NCBI GenBank assembly: GCA_965240365.1
Contig: OZ251218.1
Span: 1,612,001 to 1,676,000 of the forward strand
Length of the DNA stretch: 64,000 bases
Direction: 5' to 3'
Source: G965240365 sp965240365
GTDB lineage: Bacteria > Pseudomonadota > Gammaproteobacteria > Eutrophobiales > Eutrophobiaceae
Below the pieces are notes generated by a model. It saw only the letters and a program-made list of their open reading frames with translations. It had not been told where the DNA came from and ran no database searches. Position numbers and translations under genes: made by a program. Below are positions 56,267 to 64,000 of this stretch, one piece after another. Numbering within the stretch: the stretch's first letter is position 1; each line of letters starts with the position of its first letter.

Positions 56267-56929
56267 CTACGATTCGGCCGCCGTTTCTGCAACTTCTGCA
56301 ACTTTATCGGCCTTCGTTTTGGCGCGCATGGGTTGGTCGGGCATGATGACGCCCATTGAGATGACGAATTTAAAGCCCTCCTCGATGCTCATGTCCAGCT
56401 CGATCACTTCTTCGCGCCGGGCCATGATGATAAAACCCGAGGTCGGGTTGGGCGTGGTCGGCACAAATACGGCAACGAGGTTGTTGTGTATATTGTCCAG
56501 TTCCGTATGGACCTCTTCGTTGGTCAGAAAGCCAATGCTCCAGACACCCTGCCGCGGATATTGCAGGGTCACGACCTTGCGGAAGGATTTGCCGCGGTCA
56601 TCAAAGATGGTGGCCGAGATCTGTTTTACGCTGCCATAAATCGAGCGCACCAGCGGGATACGATTCAAGGCCGCTTCCCACAGGCCCACCAGGCGGCGGC
56701 CAAACAGGTTGGCCGCGAGCATGCCGGTCAAGAGCAGGATCGCGGCGGCCAGAATAATGCCGAAACCGGGGATGGAAAAACCCAGCACCGTGGCCGGTTG
56801 CCACTCCGGCGGCAATAACAGAATGGTCTTGTCAAGCAGGTCAATAACGAGCTTGATAATGACCACCGTGGCGGCAAAGGGCAGCCAGACCAGCAGGCCC
56901 GCGATAATATATTTTCGGAGTGTCGTCAT
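56267..56929 (-). CDS. DUF502 family membrane protein
   Basis: A 220-residue protein with two N-terminal membrane helices ([20 protein letters not shown] and [20 protein letters not shown]) and a conserved cytoplasmic part ([27 protein letters not shown]). The family is widespread next to aspS or fmdB in gammaproteobacteria; its function is not established. Confidence 0.9.
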   Translation of the reverse strand: MTTLRKYIIAGLLVWLPFAATVVIIKLVIDLLDKTILLLPPEWQPATVLGFSIPGFGIILAAAILLLTGMLAANLFGRRLVGLWEAALNRIPLVRSIYGSVKQISATIFDDRGKSFRKVVTLQYPRQGVWSIGFLTNEEVHTELDNIHNNLVAVFVPTTPNPTSGFIIMARREEVIELDMSIEEGFKFVISMGVIMPDQPMRAKTKADKVAEVAETAAES

Positions 56930-56988
56930 GAGATCAGTCGATTCGCGCCGGGGTTGAGGAAAGCCTTATGGATTCGGAGTTGGCCTGA

Positions 56989-57306
56989 TTATACACCGGT
57001 TTTGGCGGCCGGTGTTTTTTCTGCATTGCCCCTGGCGTCCGGCTTCTTGTCTGTGGCGCCCGCGGCTTTCCCCGTCTTTTCGGGTTCGGTCTTGCCTTCA
57101 CTCTTGCTGGCCTGTTTGGGCGGCTTGTCCTTGAAATCCGTCTCATACCAGCCGCTGCCTTTCAGCTTAAAGGCGGCCGCGGAGATCAGCTTCCGCAATC
57201 CCTCCTTGCCGCAGCCGGGACAGGTTGTTGCCGGCGCGGCGCTGATCTTCTGTAAAATTTCGAGCTGATGATCACATTGCTCACATTTATATTCATAAAT
57301 TGGCAC
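56989..57306 (-). CDS. FmdB-family zinc ribbon protein
   Basis: A 105-residue protein starting at GTG 57306 with GGAGG upstream: PIYEYKCEQCDHQLEILQKI, then CPGCGKEGLRKLISAAAFKL. The two Cys pairs form the FmdB zinc ribbon. A long Lys/Thr/Ala-rich tail follows. A frame open to 57447 has no conserved residues before this GTG. Function unknown; possibly regulatory. Confidence 0.88.
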   Translation of the reverse strand: MPIYEYKCEQCDHQLEILQKISAAPATTCPGCGKEGLRKLISAAAFKLKGSGWYETDFKDKPPKQASKSEGKTEPEKTGKAAGATDKKPDARGNAEKTPAAKTGV

Positions 57307-57433
57307 GGACAGAGACCTCCGATGCGGGTTGCAGGATGAATTATTAACCCGGCAAATAATAATATAACGGGTTAATAATGCAGCACAGGGATGTGCTGCC
57401 GCGGGCCGGCCTGTCACAGGCAGGCCCGCGGAG

Positions 57434-57522
57434 CCCGATAAAATCAAGCGATTCCGCGAATTGCGCCAGATTTTATCGGGCGATAATTAAACAGGCCGGG
57501 ATGGCCTGTTTAATTATTATCA
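57434..57522. other. Nested inverted repeats, possibly a structured RNA or DNA element
   Basis: GCCCGATAAAATC (57434) pairs with GATTTTATCGGGC about 35 bp later, and immediately after it ATAATTAAACAGGCC pairs perfectly with GGCCTGTTTAATTAT (57503-57517) around a five-base loop. Not related to the GTCATTCC repeats. It lies upstream of fmdB (divergent side) in an 830-bp gene-free gap. Confidence 0.5.
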
Positions 57523-57644
57523 TGGCGCAGAAAATAGGGTTGTGGCCGCATAAAATCAAGACCAAATCACGGATTTATTGTACAGGCGTCGGACAGACCG
57601 GAAGATAACAAAGGCAGAGAAACGGCAAGTGGCGGTCTGCTTAC

Positions 57645-58048
57645 TACCCGTCATTCCGCCTGCCTGCTACAGGCAGGCACCGGGCCAGCCGGAATGGCGT
57701 ATTTATTTGTCATTCCCGCTTGGGCGGGAATGTAATAATTAAACCACTGGATTCCAGCTTTTGCTGGAATGACGGAGGAGTGAAGACAAGGCCCCTGTTG
57801 TCATTCCGTCCTTCCTGCAACAGGCCGACCAAAATGACGACAACGCATCAAATCAGCACTCCGTCATTCCAGCGAAAGCTGGAATCCAGGAAAAACAACC
57901 CATTCCCGCCCAGGCGGGAATGACATTATTGTCGGGGGCGGGATGTTAAAGGGACACCGGTTTCTACCGCCTGCCTGTTGCGGGCAGGTCTGCGTAATCT
58001 GCGGATGATATGCCTGCCTGATCAGTCTTAGTAGATATTGAACCCGAA
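57645..58048. repeat. Repeat cluster before tRNA-Lys
   Basis: Contains a GTCATTCC unit with a palindrome near 57655; GTCATTCCCGCTTGGGCGGG near 57710; the 149-bp composite (57777-57925) that is the inverted partner of 46927-47075; a palindrome variant (CCTGCCTGTTGCGGGCAGG) near 57981; and a third copy of the TATTGAACCCG motif at 58024-58048. No gene. Confidence 0.85.
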
Positions 58049-58136
58049 TATCTATTTTACCCGCGAGCGAATCTTGGGTATTATCGCCGCCTTTGTCGCT
58101 CTGGGGGGGCATTCTGCTTTCCCGTAAATTCTAAAA

Positions 58137-58212
58137 GGGCCGTTAGCTCAGCCGGTAGAGCAGTGGATTTTTAATCCATTGGTCGGGCGTTCGAATCGCC
58201 CACGGCCCACCA
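58137..58212 (+). tRNA. tRNA-Lys (anticodon TTT)
   Basis: 76 bases with encoded CCA. The acceptor stem GGGCCGT pairs with ACGGCCC, the anticodon loop is TTTTTAA and the T arm TTCGAAT is standard. Confidence 0.97.
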
Positions 58213-58286
58213 TCTAAAACGGATACGGGTTATTCAGATTTTCAGCCCGCCCTGTCAAACTGCCGCCTGCCGCTGCGGGCGGGCAG

Positions 58287-58601
58287 TCAGGTCACCAGGG
58301 GCCGCGCCTGTTCCAGTTTGTCAGCCAAAACCTCATTATGCCGGGCCAGCCACAGGTCATTGATGAGTTGGAGATTAAGCCAAAACTCCGGCGTGGTTCC
58401 GAGGGCCTTTGCCAGCAAAAAAGCCGTTTCCGCCGTCACCCCGCGCCGGTTGCCGCATAGCTCATTGATAGTCTTACGGCCTACGCCCATCGCTTCTGCC
58501 AGTTGGCCCTGGGTGACGCCCAGGGGATCCAGAAATTCTTCCTTGAGCATGGCGCCTACACGGGTGGGTTGATGAGCGAGAATTTTTAGCGCTTGAATCA
58601 T
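58287..58601 (-). CDS. HigA-family antitoxin (solitary)
   Basis: A 104-residue XRE-type helix-turn-helix protein: HPTRVGAMLKEEFLDPLGV, QLAEAMGVGRKTINELCGN and TPEFWLNLQLINDLW are signature HigA segments. HigA normally follows a higB RelE-like toxin gene; none is readable upstream (58602-58900). It is either an orphan regulator or the surviving half of a pair. AGAGG precedes ATG 58601. It converges on tRNA-Lys. Confidence 0.88.
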   Translation of the reverse strand: MIQALKILAHQPTRVGAMLKEEFLDPLGVTQGQLAEAMGVGRKTINELCGNRRGVTAETAFLLAKALGTTPEFWLNLQLINDLWLARHNEVLADKLEQARPLVT

Positions 58602-59435
58602 GGTTTTGCCTCTTATCTATAGGTATGGGAATCCAGGGGCGGTTCACTCTATTCAATCAGGGTTCCCCTGACGGCCCGCCTCGTGTGTATTTTGTGAACC
58701 CCGTCTATTTTTTCATTATTCTTCAAAGTGAAAGTTTGCGAAAGACAAACAATCTACTATGCTTTTATAAAGTCGACCAAATTCATTGGAATGATAGAGA
58801 ATAACCATGAACTATAAAATGATCTATAATAAACTGTCTGCCACAGGCAGACAGGCTTTAGGGTTGCATGACGCTTTTGAACATAACCGGCACGGCAGGC
58901 AATTGCTCGTACGGGCCGGCAGGCGACTTTGCCGCTCGCCGAATCGGCCGGTTCACTCCAGGTAGAAAGACAAGGTTGAGGGTGGCCGATTACATCGTGC
59001 TAGGCGGCTTTCCGGGCCGGTAACATCAAGGCTTTACGGGCAACAGGCCGTTACCGGCGCCGGAATCTTCTTTTGATTAACATGGCAGTTAAGCAGCCCT
59101 GTCGCAGGCAGGTCGCCGCATACAGGATATCCTGTCCATAAATGACGGCAGGGGCCATGGGTATATTTCGGCAATTTACAACACCATTCCTTCCATTACC
59201 GGTCTGCCTGTTACAGGCGAGTGAAAACCGGAATCCAGCGATTTATGCAATACATTCCCGCTTATGCCTGCCACAGGCAGGTGAACCTCTATTGAGCAAT
59301 ACCTGCCGGCTACTGCTCAAATACCCGGGGAACCCGGCGGCGAAACAAGAATCGAAAATTGGCGGTATTGTTGCGCTATAATTTAAAGATGGTCAAATTT
59401 TTCTGGCGAGGGAAATAAAAACGGAGGATGGACAC
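58602..59435. other. Gene-poor region with scattered repeats
   Basis: 834 bp without a convincing gene. It has an imperfect relative of the 43949 hairpin near 58645, a palindrome variant (CTGTCTGCCACAGGCAGACAGG) near 58838, GC-rich inverted segments at 58880-59060, the CCGCATACAGGATATCCTGT motif at 59116 (its ACAGGATATCCTGT is a perfect palindrome), and two more palindrome variants near 59205 and 59265. It may hold decayed sequence of an old gene. Confidence 0.5.
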
Positions 59436-60701
59436 TTGAATACGCTTTCTGCACTCGTCGGCGCGCTGCTGTTAGCCGCAACGCTGGCATTTGCCGCATA
59501 CGCTCAGGAAGCATCCCCGGACGCGCCTTCCGCTTCGGGCGAAGCGGTCAATAGCGCATGGCATTCATTAGACTTCTGGAAAGAAGCCATTCGCATTTCA
59601 GGATTCGCGCGCCTGGTGGGCGGCTATCTTGACGAGGAGCGGGCCACTTACCTGGGCTACGATGATTCAATCGATTTCGGACAACACTCCTTGTTTGCGT
59701 TGCAGGCCGATGTGGATCTGAGCGAGCAATTTTCTTTTACCACCCAACTGCTTGCCCACACTTCAAGCAGGCGGGATTCCGGCCTGGAGTGGGCCTATCT
59801 GAGCTATCGCCCGACCAAGCGCTGGCAATTCAGGGCGGGCAAGCTGCGCACCCCGTTTTTTATGCATAGCGACACGCTTGACGTGGGTTTTGCCTATCCG
59901 TGGGTCGTGCCGCCACAACAGGTTTATAATCCTGCCATGTTTTCCAACTATACCGGGCTCAGCGCCGCCTATGAGTTCAACATTCAGGATTGGAGCATTG
60001 AAACAGAGGCCTACTGGGGCAGGTTTGACGACGAAATCACCATTGGCGCCAGACAGCTTGATGTGAAAGTCGATGATCTGAGCGGCATTGTGTTGAATTT
60101 GCAGCGCGACAACCTGCGCCTGCGCGCGTCTTACCACCGGGGTGATGTGGATGCCTCTTTACCGCAATTATCCGCGTTTGCTCAACAACTGCGCGGCGCC
60201 GGGTTTGAGCGCAGCGCAAACAGTTTAAACACTGATGGCGACACTTCATTTTTACAGGCGGCAATCAGTTACGAGACACTGGATTATTTTCTCAAGGCGG
60301 AATGGATGACTATCGACTCAGAGGCCCCTGCTATCTTCAGGAGAGACGGCTATTACCTGTCGGGCGGTTACACGCTTCATCCGATTACCATCCACGCGAC
60401 TTTTGCGGAACTGAGCGCCGAGACACTGAGGCCCATAGACGAAATTCCTGCTGGCGTGCCGCAACTGGCCCCGCTCAGATCGGCCTACACGGGAGTATTT
60501 AATACTGCCAGCATCAACGATAATCTGCAAAGCCTCAGCGTTAGCCTGAGATGGGATTTGAACCCCTCGCTGGCGCTCAAGGCGGAATGGCGGCATCTTG
60601 ACGGCGAGCGGGATCAACGCTCGTTCTTTAGCTTTGATCCGGCCGCCGATTTTGATCGCAAGGCCAATTTGTTTCTATTTGCCGTGGAGTGGATTTTCTG
60701 A
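59436..60701 (+). CDS. Outer-membrane porin-like protein, copy 1
   Basis: A 421-residue beta-barrel protein with a signal peptide ending at AAYAQEAS and a C-terminal aromatic residue (FAVEWIF). Strand-like segments alternate through the whole mature part (FSFTTQLLAHTSSRRDSGLE, RWQFRAGKLRTPFFMHSD). TTG 59436 follows GGAGG. It is a close paralogue of 61191-62474. A specific substrate is not evident; the adjacent PstS-like protein hints at an anion. The stop overlaps the next ATG by one base. Confidence 0.85.
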   Translation: MNTLSALVGALLLAATLAFAAYAQEASPDAPSASGEAVNSAWHSLDFWKEAIRISGFARLVGGYLDEERATYLGYDDSIDFGQHSLFALQADVDLSEQFSFTTQLLAHTSSRRDSGLEWAYLSYRPTKRWQFRAGKLRTPFFMHSDTLDVGFAYPWVVPPQQVYNPAMFSNYTGLSAAYEFNIQDWSIETEAYWGRFDDEITIGARQLDVKVDDLSGIVLNLQRDNLRLRASYHRGDVDASLPQLSAFAQQLRGAGFERSANSLNTDGDTSFLQAAISYETLDYFLKAEWMTIDSEAPAIFRRDGYYLSGGYTLHPITIHATFAELSAETLRPIDEIPAGVPQLAPLRSAYTGVFNTASINDNLQSLSVSLRWDLNPSLALKAEWRHLDGERDQRSFFSFDPAADFDRKANLFLFAVEWIF

Positions 60702-61132
60702 TGAAACGTCTGCTACACAGTCTTAAACTGGCCCTGTTTGTCGTCAGTCTCACCTTGTCCGCGTTCAACGCGCGGGCGGAAAACGTGCTGGTGGTGGCCA
60801 ACACGGACAACCCTGATCTGTCGCTCACCCGGCTTGAGGTGCGCAAGCTGTTTATGGGCGGGCTAAGCGACGCCTCGCTGAACGCCATTGCGCTGCCGCC
60901 CGACAGCCTGACCCGGATCAGGTTCAATACCGAGGTCATCGGACTGACGGAAGCGCGCATTCAGGCGTATTGGGCGCAAATGCGCTTCAGTGGACGCAAG
61001 CGTCCGCCCCCTGAATTCCAGAACGAGCAGGCGGCCCTGGAGTACGTGTTGGCCAACAAGGGCGCCGTGGGCTATTTCCCGGAAGATATGCCTTTGCCCG
61101 AGGGGCTTACCGTACTGTATCGCAGTGACTGA
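60701..61132 (+). CDS. Small PstS-like periplasmic binding protein
   Basis: A 143-residue exported protein with signal peptide ending at FNARAENVLVVAN. The fold is a single-lobe PBP-like domain (LTRLEVRKLFMGGLSD, then AYWAQMRFSGRKRPPPEF, LEYVLANKGAVGYFPEDM) found in short phosphate-ABC-like proteins, smaller than true PstS. No ABC permease is nearby. It is coupled to porin copy 1 (TGATG) and followed by porin copy 2, so it probably works with the porins or with the sensor further right. Confidence 0.8.
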   Translation: MKRLLHSLKLALFVVSLTLSAFNARAENVLVVANTDNPDLSLTRLEVRKLFMGGLSDASLNAIALPPDSLTRIRFNTEVIGLTEARIQAYWAQMRFSGRKRPPPEFQNEQAALEYVLANKGAVGYFPEDMPLPEGLTVLYRSD

Positions 61133-61190
61133 GACAGCGCCTTCTTTGCCGGCCTCTCGGCCCGTTGACCTGAAAACGGAGGATAGGCGT

Positions 61191-62474
61191 TTGAATACGC
61201 GCTCTGCGCGCGCCGGCGCGCTGCTGTTAACCGCAATGCTGGCATTTGCCGCACGCGCCCAGGAAGCATCCCCGCCATCGTCCCCGGACGCGCCTTCCGC
61301 CTCGGCCGAAGCGGGCAATAGCGCATGGCATTCATCGGGCTTCTGGAAAGAAGCCATTCGCTTTTCAGGCTTCGCGCGCCTGGTCGGCGGCTACCTTGAC
61401 GAAGAGCGGGCCACTTACCAGGACTACGACGATTCAATCGATTTTGGACAACACTCCTTATTTGCGTTGCAGGCCGATGTGGATTTCAGCGAGCAGTTCT
61501 CTTTTACCACCCAACTGCTTGCCCACACCTCGCACAGGCGGGATTCCGGCCTGGAGTGGGCCTATCTGAGCTATCGCCCGACCAAAAACTGGCAATTCAA
61601 GGCGGGCAAACTGCGCGCCCCGTTTTTTATGCACAGCGACACGCTTGACGTGGGTTTTGCCTATCCGTGGATCGCCCCGCCGCAGCAGGTTTACGTCCCT
61701 TATCTGTTCCCCGACTATACCGGGCTCAGCGCCGCCTGGCAGTACAACATTCAGGATTGGGGCATTGAAGCAGAGGCCTACTGGGGCAGGTTTGACGGCG
61801 ATGTCACCGTTGGCGGCGCGCAGCTTGGGGTGAAAGTCGATGATCTGAGCGGCCTTGTGCTGGAACTGCAGCGCGGCAACCTGCGCCTGCGCGCGTCTTA
61901 CCACCGGGGGGATATGGAAGGCTCTTCATCTTTACCCCGAACAACCGCCTTTGCTCGACAACTGCGCGGCCTCGGGTTTGAGCGCAGCGCAAACAGCTTA
62001 AACCCCGATGGCGCTTTTTCATTTTTTCAGGCGGCAGTCAGTTACGACGAACTGGATTATTTTCTCAAGGCGGAATGGATGACTATCGACTCCGAGGCCT
62101 CTGCTATCTTCAGGAGAGACGGCTATTACCTGTCGGGCGGTTATACCTTTCATCCGATCACCGTCCATGCGACTTTTGCCGAATTGCGCGCCGCGACACT
62201 GAGGCCCATAGATGAAATTCCCGCCGGTATGCCGCAACTGAACCGGCTCAGATCGGCCTACACGGGAGCATTTAATGTTTTCGCCCGGAACGACAATCTG
62301 CAAAGCCTCAGCGTTGGCCTGCGATGGGATTTGAATCCCTCGCTGGCCCTCAAGGCGGAATGGCTGCATCTTGACGGCGAGAGGAATCAGCGCTCATTCT
62401 TTAGTTTTGACCCGGCCGCCGATTTTGATCGCAAGGCCAATTTGTTTCTGTTTGCGGTCGAGTGGATTTTCTGA
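61191..62474 (+). CDS. Outer-membrane porin-like protein, copy 2
   Basis: A 427-residue paralogue of the porin at 59436, nearly identical over most of the barrel (for example the same ERATY, RDSGLEWAYLSYRPTK and DFDRKANLFLFAVEWIF). TTG 61191 follows GGAGG, as in copy 1; a frame open from 60990 would overlap the PstS-like gene. Copy-specific changes cluster in loop-like segments (VPYLFPDYTGL against NPAMFSNYTGL). Tandem duplication around the PstS-like gene is the simplest origin. Confidence 0.85.
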   Translation: MNTRSARAGALLLTAMLAFAARAQEASPPSSPDAPSASAEAGNSAWHSSGFWKEAIRFSGFARLVGGYLDEERATYQDYDDSIDFGQHSLFALQADVDFSEQFSFTTQLLAHTSHRRDSGLEWAYLSYRPTKNWQFKAGKLRAPFFMHSDTLDVGFAYPWIAPPQQVYVPYLFPDYTGLSAAWQYNIQDWGIEAEAYWGRFDGDVTVGGAQLGVKVDDLSGLVLELQRGNLRLRASYHRGDMEGSSSLPRTTAFARQLRGLGFERSANSLNPDGAFSFFQAAVSYDELDYFLKAEWMTIDSEASAIFRRDGYYLSGGYTFHPITVHATFAELRAATLRPIDEIPAGMPQLNRLRSAYTGAFNVFARNDNLQSLSVGLRWDLNPSLALKAEWLHLDGERNQRSFFSFDPAADFDRKANLFLFAVEWIF

Positions 62475-62488
62475 CGCAACGTGGTCCG

Positions 62489-64000
62489 CTACCCGGCAAG
62501 CTGTATGCCCGGTTGCGCGGTCAGGTCTTGTAAACGGACCGGTTTGTAAAAGAGGTATCCCTGCAACTGGTTACAGCCGTTCTCGACCAGAAATTTGAAC
62601 TGCTCGCGGGTTTCGACGCCTTCGGCGCAAATATCCAGTTGCAGGCGTTTCCCCATATCAATGATAGTGCCCGTGATTGACCGGTCGCGCTCCGACAAGC
62701 CCAGGCTATCGACGAACTGCTTGTCGATTTTCAGCGTGTTAATCCGTATTTGCGTCAGGTAACTGAGAGACGAATAGCCGGTGCCAAAATCATCCAGCGC
62801 GATCGAACAGCCGGCCCGACTGGCGGCCTGAAAGAAACTATTGGCCATCTCCAGGTTTTCAAGATAAGCCGATTCCGTCACCTCGAATTCCAGCCAGACC
62901 GGATCGATCTGATAGGTTTTCAGCAAATCCTCGATAAATTCAAACAAGCCGGGCTTTTTCAAATCCAGCGCGGACAGGTTGACTGAAACACGCAGCTTCT
63001 CGCCAACGGTGGCATGGACCTGCGGTAAATCATGACACAGGCGCTCCAGCATCCAGCGCGTGATGTTGGCAATCTTCCCGCTTTGCTCCGCGATCGGGAT
63101 GAACTCCCCCGGCGACACCGGCCCCAGCTCGGGGTTGTTCCAGCGCAACAGGGCCTCGAAACCAATCAGGCGTTCCTCTGGCGATACCTTGCCCTGATAG
63201 ACCAGTTCAAGCTCATTGTCTTTAACCGCCGAGGCGATTGAATTGACAATCACCAGTTTGCGTTTACTGTCCGCCATCATTTCCTGGGCAAAGATGGTGT
63301 ATGTGCCGCGCCCGGACATTTTGGAACGATACATGGCGATGTCGGCGTTGCTGACAAAATCGTGCAGGTCGTAATCTGAATCCCGACCGCGGGCGATGCC
63401 GATACTGGCGCCGATTTTGATCTCCCAGTTATTAATGTGAAAGGTTTGACTCAGGCCCTTGATGATACGGTTGGCGATTTTTACCAGGGTCAGTTCATCC
63501 GGATCGTAATTCAACAGTATCAAAAATTCGTCACCCCCCAAACGGGCCACCAGATCGCCTTCCCGCACATACCCTTTGACCCGCTCACCCACCTCCACCA
63601 GCAACAGGTCGCCGACTTCATGCCCCAGACTGTCATTGACGCCTTTAAATCCGTCGAGGTCAAAAAACATCAGCGCCACATCGGGCGCCCCGCGCCTGGC
63701 CCTGGCCAGTTCCATGCGCAGGTTTTCCATAATAAACTGGCGATTGGGCAGGCCGGTCAGGCTGTCGAAATTGGCCAGCCGCTCCATCGCTTTCTGCTGA
63801 TCAAGCAACTGCTGGGTTTGTTTCAGGTTTTTTTCCGTTTCATTATTGATCGTGGCCATCATCAGGTTGATGTTATGACCCAGCGTGGCCACCTCATTGC
63901 GCCCGTCAATGTCGATCCGCAGACTGTAGTCCTTGGTCTGCTCAACGTTGCGCGTAAACTGGGATAAGCGGGTCAACGGCGACAACATCTTGTGGTGCAG
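62489..64000 (-). CDS. HAMP-GGDEF-EAL cyclic-di-GMP protein (partial, N-terminus beyond window)
   Basis: The visible 500 or so residues include a HAMP segment (PLTRLSQFTRNVEQTKDYSL), a GGDEF domain with intact active site (ARLGGDEFLILL) and an RxxD inhibitory site five residues before it, and an EAL domain with intact motifs (FEALLRW, EVTES, DDFGTGYSSL, AEGVET). Both synthase and phosphodiesterase sites look functional. HAMP placement implies membrane helices and a sensor domain upstream of 64000; the Met near 63988 is internal. It ends 14 bp from the converging porin gene. Confidence 0.92.
   Translation of the reverse strand: MHHKMLSPLTRLSQFTRNVEQTKDYSLRIDIDGRNEVATLGHNINLMMATINNETEKNLKQTQQLLDQQKAMERLANFDSLTGLPNRQFIMENLRMELARARRGAPDVALMFFDLDGFKGVNDSLGHEVGDLLLVEVGERVKGYVREGDLVARLGGDEFLILLNYDPDELTLVKIANRIIKGLSQTFHINNWEIKIGASIGIARGRDSDYDLHDFVSNADIAMYRSKMSGRGTYTIFAQEMMADSKRKLVIVNSIASAVKDNELELVYQGKVSPEERLIGFEALLRWNNPELGPVSPGEFIPIAEQSGKIANITRWMLERLCHDLPQVHATVGEKLRVSVNLSALDLKKPGLFEFIEDLLKTYQIDPVWLEFEVTESAYLENLEMANSFFQAASRAGCSIALDDFGTGYSSLSYLTQIRINTLKIDKQFVDSLGLSERDRSITGTIIDMGKRLQLDICAEGVETREQFKFLVENGCNQLQGYLFYKPVRLQDLTAQPGIQLAG

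Noticed and set aside
58807..58965. 52-codon plus-strand ORF in the gene-poor region
   Set aside because: It reads through a palindrome copy, has unusual composition and no ribosome-binding site.

Overview
The window looks like the chromosome of a G+C-rich gammaproteobacterium. The evidence is gene order: tatABC after hisE; hemA-prfA-prmC divergent from a TPR lipoprotein gene, lolB, ispE, tRNA-Gln, prs, rplY, pth and ychF; and rpe-gph-trpE-trpG. A phasin suggests polyhydroxyalkanoate granules, and there is an LPS core/O-antigen gene set. I could not name the genus from sequence alone.

Layout. 0-7.4 kb: TonB-dependent receptor with a signalling-type N-terminus, three small coiled-coil/zinc-ribbon genes, a PBP4-type peptidase, a LysR regulator and a phasin. 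7.6-13 kb (minus): five genes for LPS core and O-antigen assembly. 13-20 kb: zinc-finger protein, ilvE, rhodanese, a C13 caspase-like peptidase, tatABC, hisE, an SH3 protein and prlC. 20.4-26.5 kb: an iron block with two complementary bacterioferritin subunits, bfd behind a Fur-box-like site, and an FbpABC-type ferric transporter. 26.5-31.2 kb: an accessory island with a lipoprotein gene controlled by an 18-C tract, an AT-rich membrane protein, a Fic toxin with a VbhA-like antitoxin, a solitary RHH antitoxin damaged by a repeat, and a PIN/RHH pair. 31.2-43.9 kb: tpx and core housekeeping genes. 44-57.3 kb: trp genes (split by a repeat cluster), gph, rpe, nadA, aspS, DUF502 and fmdB. 57.3-59.4 kb: repeat-rich DNA with tRNA-Lys and a solitary HigA. 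59.4-64 kb: a duplicated porin flanking a PstS-like protein, next to a GGDEF-EAL protein that runs off the window.

The most unusual feature is the density and layering of small palindromic DNA. A 19-bp palindrome (CCTGCCTGCNGCAGGCAGG and variants) occurs in nearly every repeat-bearing intergenic gap. Two copies of a 285-304 bp MITE-like element differ by exactly one such palindrome, which is a natural empty/filled site and indicates that the palindrome is itself an inserting unit. The same unit extends the pth reading frame and has entered an antitoxin gene. A 149-bp composite repeat occurs as a near-perfect inverted pair bounding 10.7 kb that holds trpGE through fmdB, a likely substrate for inversion.

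A second standout is the 18-C tract at the start of a lipoprotein gene. Loss or gain of one C leads to a stop within about ten codons, as expected for a phase-variable switch.
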